Origin: Bacillota bacterium
Lineage (GTDB): Bacteria; Bacillota; Clostridia; Lachnospirales; Bianqueaceae
Assembly (NCBI GenBank): GCA_017442535.1
Contig: JAFRZL010000035.1
Coordinates: 1-40,582, forward strand
DNA: 40,582 nt
Reading direction: 5' to 3'
Under the pieces are notes generated by a model. It was not told the DNA's origin. It ran no database searches and saw nothing but the letters and a program-made list of their open reading frames with translations. Below are positions 7,847 to 18,899 of the stretch, piece after piece (the first letter of the stretch is position 1; every line of letters starts with the position of its first letter). Both the position numbers and the translations under genes were made by a program.

Positions 7847-9043
7847 ATGATCACACTGGATAAGATTTATCATGCGTCTTATGTTCTGAAAGAAGTCGTC
7901 CGCAGGACGGACCTGATCCCTGCACCGACACTCTGCCCCGGCAGCGAGATCTATATCAAGCCGGAGAATCTGCAGATCACCGGTTCATTTAAGGTGCGCG
8001 GCGCGTATTACAAGATTTCGCGCCTCTCCGAAGAAGAGCGCCGGCGCGGCGTGATCGCCTGCAGTGCAGGCAATCATGCGCAGGGCGTGGCTCTGGCGGC
8101 TCAACGCAGCGGTATTCACGCCACCATCTGCCTGCCGGATATCGCTCCGATCTCCAAGGTCGAGGCGACCCGCCGCTACGGGGCCGAGATCTGCCTGGTG
8201 CCCGGCGTCTATGACGATGCTTATCAGCGGGCGCTGCAGCTGCGCGATGAGAAGGGCTATACCTTTATCCATCCGTTTAATGATGAGGATGTGATCGCAG
8301 GTCAGGGATCGATCGGTCTGGAGCTGTTGGACCAGCTGCCCGATCTGGACGCCGTGATCGTCCCGATCGGAGGAGGCGGCCTGATCAGCGGTGTCGCTTT
8401 CGCGATCAAATCGCTCAATCCGAGGGTGAAAGTTTATGGTGTACAGGCTTCGGGAGCCAATTCCATGGGCCACAGTCTGGAGCTCGGCTATCCGGATGCG
8501 CTCCCCCGCGTCACGACTTTCGCGGACGGCATCGCGGTCAAGTGCCCCGGCGACCAGACTTATGATCTGGTGCACCGTTATGTGGACGAGATCGTTACGG
8601 TCAGCGAAGACGAGATCGCAACAGCTGTTCTCGCCCTGATCGAGAAGCACAAGCTGATCGCAGAAGGTGCCGGCGCGGTATCCATCGCGGCCGCCATGTT
8701 CCACAAGCTGCCCATCGAGGGCAAGAAGGTCATCTGCCTGGTCTCGGGCGGCAATATCGACGTCACGATCCTCTCGCGGGTCATCAGCCGCGGTCTGCTG
8801 CAGACCGGGCGCACCCTGGATGTGACGCTGGCCCTCTCAGACCGTCCCGGACAGCTGACCCAGGTTTCCCGCATTATTTCCGAGCACGGCGGCAACGTCG
8901 TCTCGGTCATTCACGATCGTTCCGATCTGGGCATGCAGGTCACAGACTGCTTCCTGAGGCTCTCTCTGGAGACACGCGATCATGCCCACGCGGACGAGAT
9001 CCGTCAGGCCCTGACCGACGCGGGCTTTACGATCGTAAATTAA
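7847..9043 (+). CDS. ilvA: Threonine ammonia-lyase with ACT domain
   Basis: This 398-residue PLP enzyme deaminates threonine to 2-oxobutyrate. The PLP lysine is K49 in GSFKVRGAYYK, and the phosphate-binding glycine loop is PIGGGGLISG. A C-terminal ACT-type regulatory domain (from about residue 325, VTLALSDRPGQLTQVSRII) suggests allosteric control. The length fits the short TdcB-with-ACT class common in Clostridia rather than the long biosynthetic IlvA with two ACT repeats. It lies 27 bp after the EutP-like gene in the same operon. 2-Oxobutyrate and propionaldehyde both lead to propionyl-CoA, a possible reason for the linkage. The symbol is a convention; a tdcB-type catabolic role is equally possible. 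Confidence 0.9.
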   Translation: MITLDKIYHASYVLKEVVRRTDLIPAPTLCPGSEIYIKPENLQITGSFKVRGAYYKISRLSEEERRRGVIACSAGNHAQGVALAAQRSGIHATICLPDIAPISKVEATRRYGAEICLVPGVYDDAYQRALQLRDEKGYTFIHPFNDEDVIAGQGSIGLELLDQLPDLDAVIVPIGGGGLISGVAFAIKSLNPRVKVYGVQASGANSMGHSLELGYPDALPRVTTFADGIAVKCPGDQTYDLVHRYVDEIVTVSEDEIATAVLALIEKHKLIAEGAGAVSIAAAMFHKLPIEGKKVICLVSGGNIDVTILSRVISRGLLQTGRTLDVTLALSDRPGQLTQVSRIISEHGGNVVSVIHDRSDLGMQVTDCFLRLSLETRDHAHADEIRQALTDAGFTIVN

Positions 9044-9064
9044 GCATAACAGGAGGATCCCACC

Positions 9065-9436
9065 ATGCAGACCATTCATACACCTAATGCCCCCGCGGCC
9101 ATCGGCCCCTATTCGCAGGCCAAAGTGGTCGGAAATCTGGTTTTCACGAGCGGCCAGATCGCGATCGATCCCGTGGTACAGAAAATCACCGCGGCCACTA
9201 TCGAGGGCCAGACTGAACAGATCATGAAAAACCTGACAGCCATTCTGGAAGCGGCCGGCACCTCCATGGATAAAGTCGTCAAGACCACCTGTTTCCTTGC
9301 CGAAATCGCGGACTTCGCGGCCTTTAACGCCGTCTATGCCAAGTATTTCCCGGGCAAGCCCGCCCGCTCCTGCTTCGCCGTCAAGGACCTGCCTGCAGGC
9401 GCTCTGGCCGAGGTCGAAGTAATCGCGGAATTGTAA
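9065..9436 (+). CDS. ridA: RidA/TdcF reactive-intermediate deaminase
   Basis: This 123-residue protein has the family marks IGPYSQAKVVGNLVFTSGQI near the N-terminus, the conserved arginine in PARSCFAV (R of the substrate site) and a C-terminal E in ALAEVEVIAEL. RidA proteins hydrolyse the enamine/imine intermediates released by threonine dehydratase, which matches its position 21 bp downstream of that gene behind AGGAGG. It is the last gene of the operon. Confidence 0.93.
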   Translation: MQTIHTPNAPAAIGPYSQAKVVGNLVFTSGQIAIDPVVQKITAATIEGQTEQIMKNLTAILEAAGTSMDKVVKTTCFLAEIADFAAFNAVYAKYFPGKPARSCFAVKDLPAGALAEVEVIAEL

Positions 9437-9460
9437 GCAGCTCATTCAGAATATAATAAT

Positions 9461-9510
9461 CCCCTGCCCTCAGCGCATCCGCGTGATGCTGCCTAGAGCA
9501 GGGGGTTTTT
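9461..9510 (+). terminator. Terminator between convergent operons
   Basis: CCCCTGC (9461-9467) pairs with GCAGGGG (9498-9504), with an inner CAGCGCAT/ATGCTG hairpin, followed by TTTTT. It ends the dehydratase operon. On the other strand only an A/T-rich ATTATTATATT follows, so it may work weakly for metY. Confidence 0.8.
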
Positions 9511-9534
9511 GTTGATACAGTCAGCCGCCAAGGA

Positions 9535-10803
9535 TTACACCTTATCCAGTGCCTGCCTGATGTCCTCCAGGATGTCCTCCACGTCTTCCACACCGCAGGA
9601 AAGGCGGATCAGGCCGGGCGTGATGCCGCCGGCCACCAGCTGTTCATCGGTCAGCTGACGGTGCGTGGAGCTCGCCGGATGCAGCACACAGGTGCGGATA
9701 TCCGCCACGTGCACGACCAGTGAAATCATCTTCAGATGGTCGATAAAGGCGGCCGCCTTCTCACGTCCGCCGCGGACCGAAAAGGCGATCACGCCGCTCT
9801 TGCCCTCGGGCAGGTATTTTTCAGCCAGGTCGTGGTATTTGTCGCCGGGCAGGGTCGGATAATTCACGAACTCGATCTTATCGGTGCGGCCTGCCAGGTA
9901 GGCAGCCACCTTCTCCGCATTCTCGGAATGCTTCTTCATCCTGAGAGGCAGCGTCTCCAGACCAAGATTCAGCAGGAAAGCGCCCATCGGGGTCATAGTG
10001 GAGCCCAGGTCACGCATCATCTGCACGCGCGCCTTGACGATATAGGCCTGTTTGCCGAAATTGCCCGTGTAAGAGAGACCGTGATAGGATGCGTCCGGTT
10101 CGACAAATTCGGGGAATTTACCGTTAGTCCAGTCAAAATTACCGCTGTCCACGATGCAGCCGCCGAGCTGCACCGCATGGCCATCCAAATACTTGGAAGT
10201 GGAATGCACCACGATGTCCGCGCCGAACTCAAACGGTCTGCACAGGGCCGGCGTCGCAAAGGTATTGTCCACCATAAACGGCACGCCGTTCCGGTGCGCG
10301 AGATTGGCCAGACGCTCGATATCCAGCACCGCGATCGCGGGATTCGCGATGGTCTCGCCGAACAGCAGCTTCGTATTGGGCCGGAAGGCCTTCTGGATCT
10401 CTTCATCCGGGGCATCCGCGTCCACAAAGGTCACGTCGATGCCGATCTTTTTGAAGGTGACGCTGAAGAGATTCACCGTGCCTCCGTAGATGGTCGAAGT
10501 ACTTACCATATGGTCTCCCGCATGCAGGATATTCAGAATCGCCAGGGTAGTCGCGGCCTGGCCGGAGGATGTCAGCAGCGCGCCGACACCGCCCTCCAGA
10601 TCGGCGATCTTGTCTTCCACCACGTCCGTGGTCGGATTGGACAGACGGGTATAGAAATCGCCGGGGGCCTTAAGGTCAAACAGATCTCCCACATACTCCG
10701 TGGAATTGTAGCGGAAAGTCGTGCTCTGGTAGATCGGCAGGGCATTGGCCCCGCCGTTTTCGGGATGGTATCCGGAGTGGACACATTTGGACGCAAGTTT
10801 CAT
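9535..10803 (-). CDS. metY: O-acetylhomoserine sulfhydrylase (MetY)
   Basis: This 422-residue Cys/Met-metabolism PLP enzyme makes homocysteine from O-acetylhomoserine and sulfide. The PLP lysine lies in VVHSTSKYLDGHA. Other marks are the N-terminal YQSTTFRYNS, the FYTRLSNPT motif, VDNTFATPALCRP, and the C-terminal LVVHVADIRTCVLHPASSTH motif with its substrate-binding region. The length is normal for the family. It follows the tandem aldolase gene by 60 bp on the same strand. No S-box or T-box leader was seen in that gap. Confidence 0.93.
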   Translation of the reverse strand: MKLASKCVHSGYHPENGGANALPIYQSTTFRYNSTEYVGDLFDLKAPGDFYTRLSNPTTDVVEDKIADLEGGVGALLTSSGQAATTLAILNILHAGDHMVSTSTIYGGTVNLFSVTFKKIGIDVTFVDADAPDEEIQKAFRPNTKLLFGETIANPAIAVLDIERLANLAHRNGVPFMVDNTFATPALCRPFEFGADIVVHSTSKYLDGHAVQLGGCIVDSGNFDWTNGKFPEFVEPDASYHGLSYTGNFGKQAYIVKARVQMMRDLGSTMTPMGAFLLNLGLETLPLRMKKHSENAEKVAAYLAGRTDKIEFVNYPTLPGDKYHDLAEKYLPEGKSGVIAFSVRGGREKAAAFIDHLKMISLVVHVADIRTCVLHPASSTHRQLTDEQLVAGGITPGLIRLSCGVEDVEDILEDIRQALDKV

Positions 10804-10836
10804 GGATAATCTCCTCTCTCTTTATCCGGAATGCAC

Positions 10837-10856
10837 GGGGAGCCGAAGCTCCCCGC
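10837..10856 (-). other. Intergenic hairpin between aldolase and metY
   Basis: CGGGGAGC-CGAA-GCTCCCCG is a perfect 8-bp stem with a tetraloop, located between the aldolase stop and metY. There is no U-tract on either strand, so it is more likely an mRNA-stabilising or processing hairpin than a terminator. Confidence 0.55.
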
Positions 10857-10863
10857 GTAAAGC

Positions 10864-12156
10864 TTACTTCAGGCCGAACGCGACTTCGATCTCGTCCACT
10901 TCTTCATCTGTGATATGGACGATATCGCCGAGCGTATGCGTCATAATGACGGATTTGGCACTGTATTCCATGACCTCCAGGCGGTCGAAGGCGTTGATCA
11001 GCGACTTGCCGGTCGTGATCACGCAGTCGTTCTCGATGATCGCCACGGGATTATCGACAGTCAGGCGGGCCGCCATCTCCTCGGCCTCCATGAAGGTTGA
11101 TCCGAAGGGATATTTCTTGACATTGCGCAGCTGGATATAGCTCTCGGGGATCAGACGGGCATCGAATTCCTGATCGGTCACGGCAAAAGCCATGATATTA
11201 TGGGGATGTGCCACGATGACCGCATTGATCTCGGGATGCTGGCGGTAGATTTCCTCATGCAGATGCATCGAGCGGGACGGGATCTTGCCCTTCTCGCGCT
11301 TGCCTGCCTTGATCTGGACCAGATCCTCGGGCTCCAGATACGTACGGTCCATGTCGTACGGCGTGATCAGGAAGGTGTCGTCGCTGACGCGGCAGGAGAA
11401 CGTGCCCTGGCTGCTCGTAAAGAGCTCGTTCTCGTAGGCGCGCTTGATCAGCCTGCACATATCGCGGCGCATACCCAGTTCCTCGCTGGAATATACGGGC
11501 TCATACTCCTCCATGACCGGATGCGTCTTAAGCTGGAAACGCTCCAGCTCCGCCTTGGTGAGCGGGCGGGGATTCAGACCGATCGTGCGGGCATTGATCT
11601 CAAGACGCGCACAGAAATCCAGCGTCTCAAAGACCATGAAGGCCTTGAAGAGGTTCTCGGGAGAGCCGATGACGACGCCGTGGTTCTCCAGCATCACCGT
11701 GTTGTAACCCTTGGCAAACTGGGCGCTGATATTCTCTCCGAGCTTCTTGCTGCCGGGAAGCGCGTATTCCGCATAAGCCAGCTCACCGCAGATCAGGCGG
11801 GCATGCGGCACCAGCAGCGTATTCGGGAATTTGCGCGCGACCGAGAAGGCCACCAGTGTCGGCGGATGGGCGTGCAGAATGGCTTTGAGATCGGGGCGGG
11901 CCTTGTAGATCGCCTGGTGGAAGGGATATTCCACGGAAGGGGTGTGGATGCCTTCGTACGTCCCGTCGGGGAAGACGCGCATGATATCCTCGCGGCGCAG
12001 GTTGCCCTTGTCGATGCCGCTGGGGCTGATCCACATAATGCCATTGTCGTCCATAATAGACAGGTTGCCTCCGGAAGTCGTGGTCAAGCCGTAACGGTAG
12101 ATACGGTTCATGATCATGACGATCTGGTCAGCAGGGTGCATCATTGAAAAATTCAT
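10864..12156 (-). CDS. Tandem class II aldolase/adducin protein with inactive second half
   Basis: This 430-residue protein consists of two FucA-like domains. The start at ATG 12156 is chosen because AGGAGG lies directly upstream; a longer frame begins at 12204 without a ribosome site. Domain 1 (about 5-195) keeps the catalytic glutamate E76 (PSVEYPFH) and the zinc histidines H95, H97 (HAHP) and H159 (ENHG). Domain 2 (about 225-425) aligns well but has S296 for the glutamate, V315 for the first histidine and D377 for the last, keeping only H317. Domain 1 therefore probably cleaves a phosphorylated deoxysugar such as fuculose- or rhamnulose-1-phosphate to lactaldehyde, and domain 2 is structural or regulatory. 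Lactaldehyde reduction gives 1,2-propanediol, the likely substrate of the dehydratase at 3.6-6.2 kb. The substrate is inferred only. Confidence 0.8.
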   Translation of the reverse strand: MNFSMMHPADQIVMIMNRIYRYGLTTTSGGNLSIMDDNGIMWISPSGIDKGNLRREDIMRVFPDGTYEGIHTPSVEYPFHQAIYKARPDLKAILHAHPPTLVAFSVARKFPNTLLVPHARLICGELAYAEYALPGSKKLGENISAQFAKGYNTVMLENHGVVIGSPENLFKAFMVFETLDFCARLEINARTIGLNPRPLTKAELERFQLKTHPVMEEYEPVYSSEELGMRRDMCRLIKRAYENELFTSSQGTFSCRVSDDTFLITPYDMDRTYLEPEDLVQIKAGKREKGKIPSRSMHLHEEIYRQHPEINAVIVAHPHNIMAFAVTDQEFDARLIPESYIQLRNVKKYPFGSTFMEAEEMAARLTVDNPVAIIENDCVITTGKSLINAFDRLEVMEYSAKSVIMTHTLGDIVHITDEEVDEIEVAFGLK

Positions 12157-12200
12157 TGTATTCCTCCTTTTTACTACTGAAAAGGTAATTGCACTGGTTA

Positions 12201-13613
12201 TCATTGCCGGGATTCATTCCCGGATGCGGAACCGGAAGACGGCTCCGGCGATTCCCCCTCAGTTTCTCCGGGCGATTCCGCTTCTGATTCTTCCATGGAT
12301 TCTTCTGCCGGCACGGGCAGATACGGCTCGATTCTGGCCTCCAGAACCTGAATCCATGACTCGAATTCGGTTTTGGTGATATAAACGTCCGGGCTGAACA
12401 TTCCGCCGCCCTGGTCGGTCACCAGGCCCAGCTGATAGGCACGCTGTACGGCGGCGCGCCCCTCATTGGAGCATTTATTGATATCGCTGAAGGTCTCGCG
12501 GTAATCCAGCACGACCTCGTGATACAGCTCACGGCAGTAGGTCCTGATGAGATTGATCATCCAGATCGCCATCTGCTCACGCCTCGTCCCTTCATCCGGC
12601 GACGTCGCCTCAAAAGGCAGCTCTTCCAGCCGGAAAATCTGCTGCAGGGTCCGGAGCACTTCCAGACGGCTGACTTCGCCGATCGAATCGGGCCCCGAAC
12701 TGGTGTAGGACCAGGTCCGGTCAAGCATTTCCAGAAGCCTGCCCTCGCACCATATCTCGCACTGCAGGCTCGCTTCGTAACGGGTATCTGACAGATATAG
12801 TGCCTGAGGATATGCGACCAGGGACTGAACCAGCTGGTAGGAGTCCTGCGGCAGACTGAGATAGCATTCGACGGTCTCTCCGCGGCGGGTATCCGTGAGG
12901 GAAAAATGCAGTTCTCTGAGCTGTACCCGGGCCGCGTTCGGGTAATATACCGTAAAGGTGATCGGCTCGCCGATCTGCCCGCGCAGGTTCCGGACTCTGA
13001 CTTCTTCCGGCACTTCGCGCAGTCGGGACAGATAACAGTTACCCACTTCCTGCTGGCCGGGATAGGGGTACGAGATCGAGATCGGCGCCCAATCCGTCCC
13101 TGAACTGTCCCCCAGGAGCATCACGCCGTACTCTTTATCGATCCCGTAGCCGATGCTGTCCACGCCGGGATGCAGCAGAATATAACGGCTGTACGGGTCG
13201 TGGAGCATCTGGGTCAGCATCTGGTCATAATCCGCGACCCGGCCGGCATCCACTTCCAGCACCATCTCGCCCTGATAGCCTGCATATGCGGCACGGTCCA
13301 TGGCCTCCAGCCCGGTAAAACCCGCGTTTTCGCGCTTTTCATGGCCTTCTGCCCGACGCTGGCGGCTCATGTAGGCCGCGTGGGCCGTAGCCGCACGACC
13401 AAGCTGTGCCTGGATGGAAAGCGTGCGGAGCCCCAGGGCGTTGCGCAGCTCGTTCAGCCGGTCGTTCGTCAGGTATCGGATCTGCAGTTCGGTGGCTTTG
13501 GCATCCCCATCCGCGCGGCCATGTGCCGTGATCAGGATCCACCCCGCGGCGATCAGACAAATGACGGCCGCGAGGATCACAGGATACCATTTATGCTTCG
13601 TTATCCGGTTCAT
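12201..13613 (-). CDS. Membrane-anchored CAP (SCP/PR1)-domain protein with SLH-like tail
   Basis: This 470-residue exported protein has a basic start and one transmembrane segment (about 10-28). Residues 50-170 contain a CAP/YkwD-like domain ([25 protein letters not shown] and an HEKRENAG segment, then a [13 protein letters not shown] strand). A middle beta-rich part with no recognised family follows (about 200-300). Residues 380-430 look like one S-layer-homology motif ([23 protein letters not shown].....GMFSPD..ITKTEFE). The tail is an acidic Glu/Ser/Pro/Gly low-complexity run. The gene overlaps the end of gyrA by 23 bp in another frame, suggesting translational coupling. The role is probably in the cell envelope; the partner is unknown. 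Confidence 0.75.
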   Translation of the reverse strand: MNRITKHKWYPVILAAVICLIAAGWILITAHGRADGDAKATELQIRYLTNDRLNELRNALGLRTLSIQAQLGRAATAHAAYMSRQRRAEGHEKRENAGFTGLEAMDRAAYAGYQGEMVLEVDAGRVADYDQMLTQMLHDPYSRYILLHPGVDSIGYGIDKEYGVMLLGDSSGTDWAPISISYPYPGQQEVGNCYLSRLREVPEEVRVRNLRGQIGEPITFTVYYPNAARVQLRELHFSLTDTRRGETVECYLSLPQDSYQLVQSLVAYPQALYLSDTRYEASLQCEIWCEGRLLEMLDRTWSYTSSGPDSIGEVSRLEVLRTLQQIFRLEELPFEATSPDEGTRREQMAIWMINLIRTYCRELYHEVVLDYRETFSDINKCSNEGRAAVQRAYQLGLVTDQGGGMFSPDVYITKTEFESWIQVLEARIEPYLPVPAEESMEESEAESPGETEGESPEPSSGSASGNESRQ

Positions 13614-16095
13614 CTTCCTGAATTAAAGCCATCCCGATCACCTTGACGCCGGGAGCCAGATCGATCAATTTGACGCCCGAGGTGACGCGGCCGATCGTCC
13701 GGACGTCCGGAACTCTCAGGCGGATAATAATGCCCTCGGAGGTGATGAGCAACAGCCCCTGATTCTCGCGGACGGTCTTAAAGCCCACCACTTTGCCGGT
13801 TTTTTCCGTAATGCGGTAGTACAGGTTGCCCTTGCCGCCGCGGTGCTGCAGGCTGAATTCATTCAGATCGGTTCGCTTGCCCATGCCGCTCTCGGTCACC
13901 GCGAGGATGGCGTCTCCGTGGCGCACCAGCTGCATGCCGATGACTTCGTCGCCTTCCTGCAGCGAAATCCCCCGGACGCCCATGGAGGTGCGGCCGGTCG
14001 GGCGGATATCCTTCTCACTGAAGCGGATCATCTGGCCGTTGCGGGTCGCCAGCAGCACTTCTTCACTGCCCCTGGCCCTCTTGACTTCGATCAGCTCATC
14101 GTCCTCAGGGAGCGTAATCGCGATCAGCCCGTTCGTACGGATATTCGCGAATTCGGAGAGCACCGTCTTTTTGATCTGGCCCTTACGGGTCGCCATCATC
14201 AGATAGCCGGTGTCGTCCCTGAGTTCACGGGCCATCACCACGGCGCTGACCTTCTCATCGCCCGCAAGCGACAGGAGGTTGACGATCGCCTGGCCTTTGG
14301 CCGTGCGGCCGGCATCCTGGATATCATAGGCGCGCAGCCGGTAGACCTTGCCCTTATTGGTGAAAAACTGGATATAATCATGGGTGGAGGCAACAAAGAG
14401 ATTCGTCACATAATCCTCCTGCCGCGTCTCAAGGCCTTTAACGCCCTTGCCGCCGCGGTTCTGGCTGCGGTAGACATCAGCGGCCGTCCTCTTGATGTAG
14501 CCCAGGTTGGTCATCGTGATCACCACCTGCTCGTCCTTGATCATATCCTCGAAATTGATCTCGCCCTCTTCGTAGGTGATGGCTGTACGGCGCGGGTCGC
14601 CGTACTTGGTCTTGATGATCAGGAGCTCCTCTTTGATCACATTGTAGAGCAGCTTCTCGCTGCCCAGAATCGCCATATACTCCGCGATTTTGCTTTCAAG
14701 CTCCTGGTACTCGGATTCCAGATCCGCTCTCTCCATACCGGTCAGGGCGCGCAGACGCATGTCCACAATGGCCTGTGCCTGTATCTCGGAGAAATTGAAC
14801 CGGCTGATCAGGCGTTCCTTGGCTTCGGCCACATTGGCGGAATGCCGGATGATGCTGACGATCTCATCGATATAATCGATCGCTTTGATCAGGCCTTCCA
14901 GGATATGAGCCCGGGCTTTGGCCCTGTTCAGATCGTACTCGGTACGGCGCCGTACGACATCCTTCTGATGCAGGAGATAATAATATAGCATCTCCTTGAG
15001 GTTCAGGGTCTTGGGTTCGTTATTGACCAGGCAGAGCATATTCACGCTGAAATTATCCTGCAGCGGGCTGTTCTTGTAAAGCTGGTTCATGATGACCTTG
15101 GCATTGGCATCGCGGCGCAGCTCGATCACGATCCGCATGCCTTCGCGGTCGGATTCATCACGCAGGTCCGAAATGCCCTCGATCCGCTTCTCCTTGACCA
15201 GATCCGCGATCTTCTCGACCAGCCGCGCTTTGTTGACCTGGAAAGGAATCTCGGTCACGACGATCCGCTGGCGTCCGCCATGCATCGGCTCCACGTCCAT
15301 ATTGGCGCGTACCACGATTTTGCCGCGGCCTGTCCGGTATGCCTCTTCAATGCCGCGCCGGCCATAGATCGTCGCTCCCGTCGGGAAATCCGGGCCCTTT
15401 ACGACCTGCATCAGCTCGTCCACATTCGTCTCACGGTCTTCGAGTACATAATTATCGATCATGAGGACCACGCCGTCCACCAGTTCACCCAGATTATGCG
15501 GAGGAATATTAGTCGCCATGCCGACCGCGATACCATTGGAGCCATTTGCCAGAAGGTTGGGGAAACGGCTTGGCAGCACCAGCGGCTCCTTGGTGGATTC
15601 ATCAAAGTTCGGACCGAAGTCCACAGTATCCTTACGGATATCCGCGAGCATCTCCAGCGCGATCTTGCTGAGGCGTGCCTCGGTATAACGCATGGCCGCC
15701 TGCTGGTCGCCGTCCACCGAGCCGAAATTGCCGTGACCGTCCACCAGCATGTAGCGCATATTGAAATCCTGCGCGAGCCTCGCCATGGCGTCATAAATCG
15801 ACGTATCGCCGTGGGGATGATATTTACCCATGGTATCACCGACGATACGCGCCGATTTACGGTAAGGCTTGTCGGGCGTAACGCCCAGTTCCTGCATGGA
15901 ATAGAGAATACGCCGCTGCACCGGCTTAAGGCCGTCCCGCACATCCGGCAGGGCTCTGGCGACAATGACGCTCATGGCATAGTCGATATAGCAGTCGCGC
16001 ATAGTCTTTTCCAGATCGATCAACTGGATCTGGTCGATCCCCTCCGCGTTCTGCGTGATGCCGGGCATCTGATTCTGCTGATTATCCTGTTCCAT
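13591..16095 (-). CDS. gyrA: DNA gyrase subunit A
   Basis: This 834-residue protein is the breakage-reunion subunit of DNA gyrase. The catalytic tyrosine lies in [10 protein letters not shown]. The quinolone-determining region reads [10 protein letters not shown], with Thr at the E. coli Ser83 position and Asp at the Asp87 position. Thr is the normal residue in several clostridia. The C-terminal beta-pinwheel contains the GyrA box as QNRGGKG and a second QHRGGKG-like turn. The start at ATG 16095 has GAGGAG 8 nt upstream. It lies 22 bp after gyrB in the same operon. Confidence 0.97.
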   Translation of the reverse strand: MEQDNQQNQMPGITQNAEGIDQIQLIDLEKTMRDCYIDYAMSVIVARALPDVRDGLKPVQRRILYSMQELGVTPDKPYRKSARIVGDTMGKYHPHGDTSIYDAMARLAQDFNMRYMLVDGHGNFGSVDGDQQAAMRYTEARLSKIALEMLADIRKDTVDFGPNFDESTKEPLVLPSRFPNLLANGSNGIAVGMATNIPPHNLGELVDGVVLMIDNYVLEDRETNVDELMQVVKGPDFPTGATIYGRRGIEEAYRTGRGKIVVRANMDVEPMHGGRQRIVVTEIPFQVNKARLVEKIADLVKEKRIEGISDLRDESDREGMRIVIELRRDANAKVIMNQLYKNSPLQDNFSVNMLCLVNNEPKTLNLKEMLYYYLLHQKDVVRRRTEYDLNRAKARAHILEGLIKAIDYIDEIVSIIRHSANVAEAKERLISRFNFSEIQAQAIVDMRLRALTGMERADLESEYQELESKIAEYMAILGSEKLLYNVIKEELLIIKTKYGDPRRTAITYEEGEINFEDMIKDEQVVITMTNLGYIKRTAADVYRSQNRGGKGVKGLETRQEDYVTNLFVASTHDYIQFFTNKGKVYRLRAYDIQDAGRTAKGQAIVNLLSLAGDEKVSAVVMARELRDDTGYLMMATRKGQIKKTVLSEFANIRTNGLIAITLPEDDELIEVKRARGSEEVLLATRNGQMIRFSEKDIRPTGRTSMGVRGISLQEGDEVIGMQLVRHGDAILAVTESGMGKRTDLNEFSLQHRGGKGNLYYRITEKTGKVVGFKTVRENQGLLLITSEGIIIRLRVPDVRTIGRVTSGVKLIDLAPGVKVIGMALIQEDEPDNEA

Positions 16096-16117
16096 TCGTA
16101 AAACTCCTCAATTCTGC

Positions 16118-18214
<2,097 letters not shown>

Positions 18215-18238
18215 CTAAACCTATGGAAGTACCTTTGT

Positions 18239-18267
18239 ATTATACCATAAAATGCCCTGAAAATCAA
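18239..18267 (-). promoter_or_regulatory. gyrB-gyrA promoter
   Basis: On the minus strand TTGATT (18267-18262) and TATAAT (18244-18239) are 17 bp apart, with an extended -10 (TGGTATAAT). Transcription would start near 18232, about 36 nt before the gyrB ATG. The -35 lies in the loop and descending arm of the msrA-side hairpin. Confidence 0.75.
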
Positions 18268-18278
18268 GTTTTCAGGGC
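18254..18278 (-). terminator. Inverted repeat downstream of msrA, probable terminator
   Basis: GCCCTGAAAA and TTTTCAGGGC form a 10-bp perfect stem with a 5-nt loop, followed on the minus strand by ATTTTAT. It lies 63 bp downstream of the msrA stop and could end the nfn-gdh-msrA transcript. It shares bases with the gyrB promoter. Confidence 0.5.
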
Positions 18279-18341
18279 AAATTCGGGGACGGGGAACAGT
18301 ATTATTTTTTCGCTCATTTCAGCCGTTTTCCGGCATTTTTA

Positions 18342-18842
18342 CTAATGCTTTTTCCTGCTTCCCAGGGAAAACATTGCGGTCGGGATATGGCAGTATCCGG
18401 AGGGGTTTTTGACGAGATATTTCTGGTGATATTCTTCGGCCGTGTAGAAATTCCGGAGGGGTTCCACCTCTACCGCTAAGGGCATGCCGAGCGACGATTC
18501 GACCTCGCGGCATTTCTCCCGAATGACGGGCAGCAGCGCCTCATCCTCATAATAAATACCGGTGCGGTACTGAATACCTTCGTCGCCGCCCTGTTTGTTA
18601 ACGCTTACAGGATCGATCACCAGGAAATAGTCATCCAGGATCTCACGCAGTGTGATGACGTTCTCGTCAAAATCAATTCTGACCGTCTCGGCATGGCCGC
18701 TGTCGCGGCATACTTCCTGATAGGTCGGGTTCTCGGTCGGTCCGTTGGCATAACCGACTTCCGTCCGGACCACGCCTTCAAATTGGTCAAAAAAACGCTG
18801 GGCGCCCCAGAAGCACCCCGCGGCCAGGTAAATCGTTTGCAT
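18342..18842 (-). CDS. msrA: Peptide-methionine (S)-S-oxide reductase MsrA
   Basis: This 166-residue cytoplasmic repair enzyme has the catalytic GCFWGAQ motif at residues 9-15 and the conserved GYANG, HAETVRIDFD and YRTGIYY segments. Near the C-terminus NFYTAEEYHQKYL is typical of the family. The start has AAAGGAGG upstream. It lies 57 bp downstream of the dehydrogenase gene. It is not fused to MsrB. Confidence 0.95.
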   Translation of the reverse strand: MQTIYLAAGCFWGAQRFFDQFEGVVRTEVGYANGPTENPTYQEVCRDSGHAETVRIDFDENVITLREILDDYFLVIDPVSVNKQGGDEGIQYRTGIYYEDEALLPVIREKCREVESSLGMPLAVEVEPLRNFYTAEEYHQKYLVKNPSGYCHIPTAMFSLGSRKKH

Positions 18843-18860
18843 AGTATCCTCCTTTTAAAG

Positions 18861-18890
18861 GGCGGGAGCCGTATTGCAGAAGCTCCCGCC
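18861..18890 (-). other. Hairpin between the dehydrogenase gene and msrA
   Basis: GGCGGGAGC (18861-18869) pairs with GCTCCCGCC (18882-18890). On the minus strand it is followed by CTTTAAAAGG, which is also the msrA ribosome-site region. It is a weak terminator or a processing hairpin. Confidence 0.5.
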
Positions 18891-18899
18891 ATCCATCCG

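Noticed and set aside
9736..10809. Open frame on the plus strand opposite metY
   Set aside because: Shadow of metY; no family signature and no promoter.
10837..10856. Hairpin between aldolase and metY as a terminator
   Set aside because: A perfect stem but no T-run on either strand.
15812..15842. Thr at the E. coli GyrA Ser83 position as a quinolone-resistance mutation
   Set aside because: Thr is the wild-type residue at this site in several clostridia, so it gives no sign of selected resistance.
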